A DNA stretch of 64,000 nucleotides from the NCBI RefSeq assembly GCF_042649125.1, contig NZ_JBHRYQ010000001.1:4030001-4094000 (forward strand), read 5' to 3'. This stretch comes from Leadbetterella lacunae (GTDB lineage: Bacteria; Bacteroidota; Bacteroidia; Cytophagales; Spirosomataceae). Of the stretch, positions 60,160 through 64,000 are shown one piece after another. The notes beneath the pieces are model-generated. The model saw nothing but the letters and a program-made list of their open reading frames with translations, made no database searches and was not told where the DNA came from. How positions within the stretch are numbered: position 1 is the first letter of the stretch; every line of letters begins with the position of its first letter. The position numbers were made by a program, and so were the translations under genes.

Positions 60160-62295
60160 TTAGAATATGAAAATTTTTAAAAGCATAATTGTCACTAAAA
60201 TGATAACCATGCTCAATATATATAATTGCATCTTTCCTTCTTGCACTCGTCGGAGCTTATCTCCGATATTTTTTATTCCAGAAGACACTTTTAAGACCGT
60301 ATTATCTATGATAGTCTGTTCTATCAAAAGGCTAAATTTTGAAAACTGTAGTAAACCATTACTAAGTTTAGTCACAACTGAATCTATCCCTTTTTTCTCA
60401 AAAGAGTGTATCAGATTTCCCAATCCTTTTAAATAATAAAATGAGATTTCGGTTTCTATCAATCGGCTTATTTGAGCTATTGGTTTACCCAATATTATTC
60501 TTTCGAAAGTTTTACTCAGAAATTTATCAATATAAAAATTATGGTACCCCAAAAGATAGAAGGTTCTCTTGGCACCTTCAGGTTTTTCTCCTAGATAATA
60601 AGCCCTTATTTCACTTGATGTTGTATTGTAAGAAATCAGTAGAGCCATAAGAAATATGCCAAATGCCGAAATGGGTATCCAATTAAATTCAATAGTTTGA
60701 TGTTTGAAATTTTCTAAAAACCACGATTCATGATAAGAGAATGGGCTAGGCGAAAATATCAACCAAAGAGAGGCAAAACTCAAACTTAAAATAGATACTT
60801 CAAAAACGCTTAGGTTTTGCAAAAATAGGACAATGCTACCTTCTTTCGTATTGTCCTCATCGGCGTTTAATAAATCTTGAAACGTCTTATAGACGCCTTC
60901 CATGGTCCGTTTGGTGCTATCAATCATTTTTTCTACCGGATTTTCTTGTCTTTCAAAAAAGACCATAACCAGTTGTCTGATCATATAAAATGCCGTAAAA
61001 AAAGCAGAAATGCCGATCAAAATCGGGATGATGATTTTGTAAGTTACCAAGTTTTCTGACCAGCCGTAGGCCACGAAGGCATTGAGTAAACTTTCTTTTG
61101 ATAAATATCCAGACGTAAAGGGCAAGCCGATAATAGAGGCGGCACAAATCAGATACCCATAAAAAATAGCCGGTGTTTTTCTGATTAAATTCCCCATTTT
61201 TCGCATGTCTTGCTCATGATGAAAATAATCAATGACTGCTCCTGCACACAAAAACAAACCTGCTTTGAAGAACGCATGCGTAGTCAAGTGAAAGAAAGTG
61301 GCTCCTACCGACCCTATGCCCATGCCTGCTACCATCATACCTAACTGAGAGATGGTGGAGTAGGCCAGTACTTTTTTGATGTCGTTTTGGAATATTGCAG
61401 AAAAGCCACCAATCACGCTCGTGATGGCACCAGTCAGGGCTATTACAAAACCTGCGTCAGGAGTTATTATGGGTGAAATTCGGCCCAATAAAAATATTCC
61501 CGCTACCACCATTGTGGCGGCATGTATCAATGCCGATGCAGGCGTAGGCCCTTGCATGGCATCTGGAAGCCATATTTGTAATGGAAACTGAGCTGATTTA
61601 GCTACTACACCTCCAAATATAAAAAATACACAAAGGTCTCGCTGAGCATTTAGGCTCATAAAGTCAAACCCAGGCATGCTTTTGTATTGCAAAGCTTCCG
61701 TTATTTCAAAAAACTCGAGTGTGTTTGTGAGTAAATATAGCATCATGATACCCACCAAAAAGAAAACATCACCTATTCGGTTTACTATAAATGCCTTTCT
61801 TGCGGCATCATTAGCCGATTTTTTGTGGTACCAAAACCCTATTAATAAGAATGAGCAAAAACCTACTAGTTCCCAAAAGATGAACATTTGTAGTAGATTG
61901 CTTGATACCACCAAACCCAACATTGAAAACAAAAAAAGATTTAGGAAACCAAAATATTTTGATATTCGCGGGTCGTTTTTTAAGTATTTTATTGAAAAAA
62001 GCTGTACAAATACACCTATAGTTTGCACCAAACCATACATGAAAATCGTCTGATTATTGACCAAGAAACCGTAGTTAAATTTGGTGGAACCTATATCAAT
62101 CCAATTATAATGTATGAGGTAGTCTTCAAAAACCAATGTTTTGAGGTTAAAAGAAAATATGACACCCAGTATATTTATAACCAAAGAAATCCAACCTGAA
62201 AACTCACCTAAAATTGAAGGTTTGATCCCAAACAAGACCGCAAAGCCTATGAGATAAAACATTAGATTTAGGATAATAAGAGTTTCTGTTGTCAT
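60160..62295 (-). CDS. nuoL: NADH-quinone oxidoreductase subunit L
   Basis: A 711-residue, the most distal antiporter-like subunit of complex I. It has FWELVGFCSFLLIGFWYHKKSAN, FGGVVAKSAQFPLQIWLPDAMQGPTPASALIHAATMVVAG and AYSTISQLGMMVAG, and a C-terminal extension with the long lateral helix and a final membrane span (MQLYILSMVIILVTIMLLKIFIF). It is about 90 residues longer than E. coli NuoL; the extra residues lie in the loop region around 450-500 and the C-terminus. nuoK, its usual upstream neighbour, is not here; lhgO takes that place. Confidence 0.95.
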   Translation of the reverse strand: MTTETLIILNLMFYLIGFAVLFGIKPSILGEFSGWISLVINILGVIFSFNLKTLVFEDYLIHYNWIDIGSTKFNYGFLVNNQTIFMYGLVQTIGVFVQLFSIKYLKNDPRISKYFGFLNLFLFSMLGLVVSSNLLQMFIFWELVGFCSFLLIGFWYHKKSANDAARKAFIVNRIGDVFFLVGIMMLYLLTNTLEFFEITEALQYKSMPGFDFMSLNAQRDLCVFFIFGGVVAKSAQFPLQIWLPDAMQGPTPASALIHAATMVVAGIFLLGRISPIITPDAGFVIALTGAITSVIGGFSAIFQNDIKKVLAYSTISQLGMMVAGMGIGSVGATFFHLTTHAFFKAGLFLCAGAVIDYFHHEQDMRKMGNLIRKTPAIFYGYLICAASIIGLPFTSGYLSKESLLNAFVAYGWSENLVTYKIIIPILIGISAFFTAFYMIRQLVMVFFERQENPVEKMIDSTKRTMEGVYKTFQDLLNADEDNTKEGSIVLFLQNLSVFEVSILSLSFASLWLIFSPSPFSYHESWFLENFKHQTIEFNWIPISAFGIFLMALLISYNTTSSEIRAYYLGEKPEGAKRTFYLLGYHNFYIDKFLSKTFERIILGKPIAQISRLIETEISFYYLKGLGNLIHSFEKKGIDSVVTKLSNGLLQFSKFSLLIEQTIIDNTVLKVSSGIKNIGDKLRRVQEGKMQLYILSMVIILVTIMLLKIFIF

Positions 62296-62383
62296 TTATG
62301 AGTTAAAATATCAAAAAACAAAGCTAAGGTTTATAAATTATATTCTTGCTCTTTTTTACTCTATAAAATTTATAGACTAATAA

Positions 62384-63586
62384 TTATAGCCTTTTTAAAG
62401 CCATTTCGCTTACAGTTTTTCCAATCGCCAATGAACTAGTGGCGGCAGGCGAAGGTGCATTACACACATTTATGGCCTGTTTGTTTTCTAAAATTGAGAA
62501 ATCATCTAAAAGTCCTCCTTCTCTGTCACACGCTTGGGCTCTTACACCTGCACCTCCGGGTATCAAGTCTTCTTTTTGTATTTCTGGAATAAGCTCTTGC
62601 AGGGCTTTTGTAAACGCAGCTTTTGAGAAAGATCTGTAATATTCGCCTAGTCCTGTTTTCCAGTACTTAGCTGCTACTTTTTGAAACCCCGGCCATCTGA
62701 GAGTTTCTGATAATTCACTGAAGTTAAAGGCTAATTTGGTATATCCCTCTCTTTTAAATGCCAAAACTGCATTTGGGCCTGCTTCTACGCCACCACCAAT
62801 CATACGTGTAAAGTGCACACCAAGGAAAGGGAAGTTAGGGTCCGGAACAGGATAAATTAAGTGCTTTACTAAGTGACGTTTTTCGGGCTTTAGTTCAAAA
62901 TATTCGCCTCTGAAAGGTACTATTTTTACGTTGATTTTTTCATTTTCGGTAAGTTCCGCAACTTTGTCTGAGTATAAGCCCGCACAGTTTATTACCAAAG
63001 TGGTATCATAACTTCCTTTGGTGGTAACTACAGTAGAGACACAGTTAAGCTCAGAAATAGACGTTACTTTTTCTGAGAGGTGTAGTTCGCCTCCAAGTTC
63101 TTGTATTTTTTCTGCGTATTTAAGCGAAACCGTGGTGTAATCTATAATTCCAGTTTGAGGTACTTTTATGCCGGCAATTCCCGACACATGGGGCTCAATT
63201 TCTTTCATTTGACCTACATTTAGCTTTTCTAAGCCTCCGAGGCCATTTTCTATTCCACGGTTATACAAGTTTTCTAGCAATGGTAATTGCTCCTTTGATG
63301 TAGCCACTACTATTTTTCCGCAAAGCTCAAATGGTACTTCATTTTCTCTACAAAAATCTAATAACATATGATAGCCATTTATACAGTTTGTGGCTTTTAG
63401 GCTACCTGGTTTGTAATACAAGCCAGAGTGAATCACACCTGAGTTATGGCCCGTTTGATGTGCAGCATAGGCATTTTCTTTCTCTAAAAGCAATAATCGC
63501 AAGGTTGGTTTACTTTTCAAAAGGTTTAAAGCCGTAGCCAATCCTACTATGCCACCACCAACTACCACTACATCAAATCTTTTCAT
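62384..63586 (-). CDS. lhgO: L-2-hydroxyglutarate oxidase-like FAD enzyme
   Basis: A 400-residue FAD-dependent oxidoreductase that probably oxidises L-2-hydroxyglutarate to 2-oxoglutarate and passes electrons to quinone. The N-terminal dinucleotide site is VVVGGGIVGLATALNLL (7-23), then HQTGHNSGVIHSGLYYKPGSLKA, the LhgO-type VPQTGIIDY and a C-terminal GGAGVRAQACDREGGLLDDF. No signal peptide; peripheral to the membrane. It lies 88 bp upstream of nuoL on the same strand. Both feed the quinone pool, but co-transcription is not proved. Confidence 0.92.
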   Translation of the reverse strand: MKRFDVVVVGGGIVGLATALNLLKSKPTLRLLLLEKENAYAAHQTGHNSGVIHSGLYYKPGSLKATNCINGYHMLLDFCRENEVPFELCGKIVVATSKEQLPLLENLYNRGIENGLGGLEKLNVGQMKEIEPHVSGIAGIKVPQTGIIDYTTVSLKYAEKIQELGGELHLSEKVTSISELNCVSTVVTTKGSYDTTLVINCAGLYSDKVAELTENEKINVKIVPFRGEYFELKPEKRHLVKHLIYPVPDPNFPFLGVHFTRMIGGGVEAGPNAVLAFKREGYTKLAFNFSELSETLRWPGFQKVAAKYWKTGLGEYYRSFSKAAFTKALQELIPEIQKEDLIPGGAGVRAQACDREGGLLDDFSILENKQAINVCNAPSPAATSSLAIGKTVSEMALKRL

Positions 63587-63691
63587 CTATAAAAATGGGG
63601 TATTTTATTAAATTTTATTTTAAATCGACTTTCTACTTATGACGGTAAAACTTCTAAATGTAAACAACTACGTTATAATGTTGAAATAAAC

Positions 63692-63723
63692 TTTGGCTTT
63701 TTGAAATGCTAAGTTTAAATTTG
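63692..63723 (+). promoter_or_regulatory. Consensus promoter of the right-edge lipoprotein
   Basis: TTTG at 63692-63695, 20 bases, then TAAATTTG at 63716-63723 (exact TAnnTTTG). The best Bacteroidota-type promoter in the window, 28 bases before the ATG. Confidence 0.7.
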
Positions 63724-63751
63724 TGCAAATTTAAAAGATATAAGCTTCATA

Positions 63752-64000
63752 ATGAAAAAGAACAGCATTATAATATTATTCGCTTCTCTAGTTGCATTGA
63801 CTTCTTGTAGCTATCAATCAAACAATAGGATTGAGCAAGATGATTTAAATAAAGACAACGAAAGAGTTTATGGCGTTTCGCCTGATTCGGCAGCTGCACA
63901 ATTGAAAAATGTGTATACGCCAAATCCTGAAAATGAAGCAAGAGCAACAGCTATCAAAAATAAGCTTTACGGTGCACCGGCTTCTGCTCCTACTGAAGGG
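63752..64000 (+). CDS. Lipoprotein, 5' fragment
   Basis: Open to the window edge: 83 codons from ATG 63752. The signal SLVALTSC puts the lipid on Cys19. The mature part is polar and Asn/Asp/Ala-rich (VYGVSPDSAAAQLKNVYTPN, then ENEARATAIKNKLYGAPASA). No family can be named from this piece; a haem-binding domain beyond the edge is one possibility among many. Confidence 0.7.
   Translation, partial: MKKNSIIILFASLVALTSCSYQSNNRIEQDDLNKDNERVYGVSPDSAAAQLKNVYTPNPENEARATAIKNKLYGAPASAPTEG

Noticed and set aside
1..64000. CRISPR array, IS element, rRNA, tmRNA or integrative-element attachment sites
   Set aside because: No spaced direct repeats, terminal inverted repeats with a transposase, or recognisable RNA folds besides tRNA-Arg(CCT) were found by eye.

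Overview
The window looks like a chromosome segment of a Bacteroidota bacterium, most likely a Cytophagales-type aerobe. It is AT-rich. Start codons lack a clear Shine-Dalgarno, and several intergenic regions carry the Bacteroidota promoter pattern (TAnnTTTG at -7, sometimes with TTG/TTTG about 20 bases upstream). Marker genes agree: ricT followed by the gliding lipoprotein gldH, LytS/LytTR pairs, PadR with a PspC/GIN-head protein, a TonB-receptor-type barrel and many lipoproteins. No rRNA, CRISPR array, transposase, integrase or phage structural gene was seen, so this appears to be core chromosome with small accessory modules.

Layout: 1-5.7 kb holds a TPR fragment, an SDR oxidoreductase, folA, ppc and a Tat-exported Gfo/Idh/MocA oxidoreductase. 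6.1-10.7 kb is a minus-strand envelope block for copper and haem: mbnP-mbnH-barrel-YHS, a Cys/His membrane peptide, and a lipoprotein truncated globin paired with an HMA-like protein. 11.1-17.5 kb holds a long PurF-like enzyme, hemH coupled to a secreted protein, a propeller-like lipoprotein and ffh. 17.6-20.9 kb has two paralogous secreted proteins flanking an OmpA-family gene and sharing a 44-bp upstream element. 21.2-26.5 kb has an M20 peptidase facing a matB-madL-madM-kinase operon. 26.5-30.6 kb holds a NYN-LOTUS protein, tRNA-Arg(CCT), proA and a secreted esterase.

30.9-44 kb holds purD, ricT-gldH, an S10 peptidase, a LytTR regulator with its kinase, a TonB-receptor-like barrel, and padR with a double-PspC protein. 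44.2-50.9 kb is a hexuronate catabolic operon (uxaA-uxaC-kdgK-eda-exuT-like) turning galacturonate or glucuronate-type substrates into pyruvate and glyceraldehyde-3-phosphate, with the reductase step missing here. 51-57 kb has a GT-C membrane transferase, an XRE-S24 regulator, a GMC oxidoreductase, an ArsC-like protein and a thioredoxin lipoprotein. 57.1-63.6 kb is nuoL-nuoM-nuoN behind lhgO, and a lipoprotein gene runs off the right edge.

The best candidates for under-described biology are the copper/haem envelope block, the palindromic element shared by the paralogous secreted proteins, and the kinase joined to the malonate operon. All functional calls come from reading translations and motifs; no database search was run.
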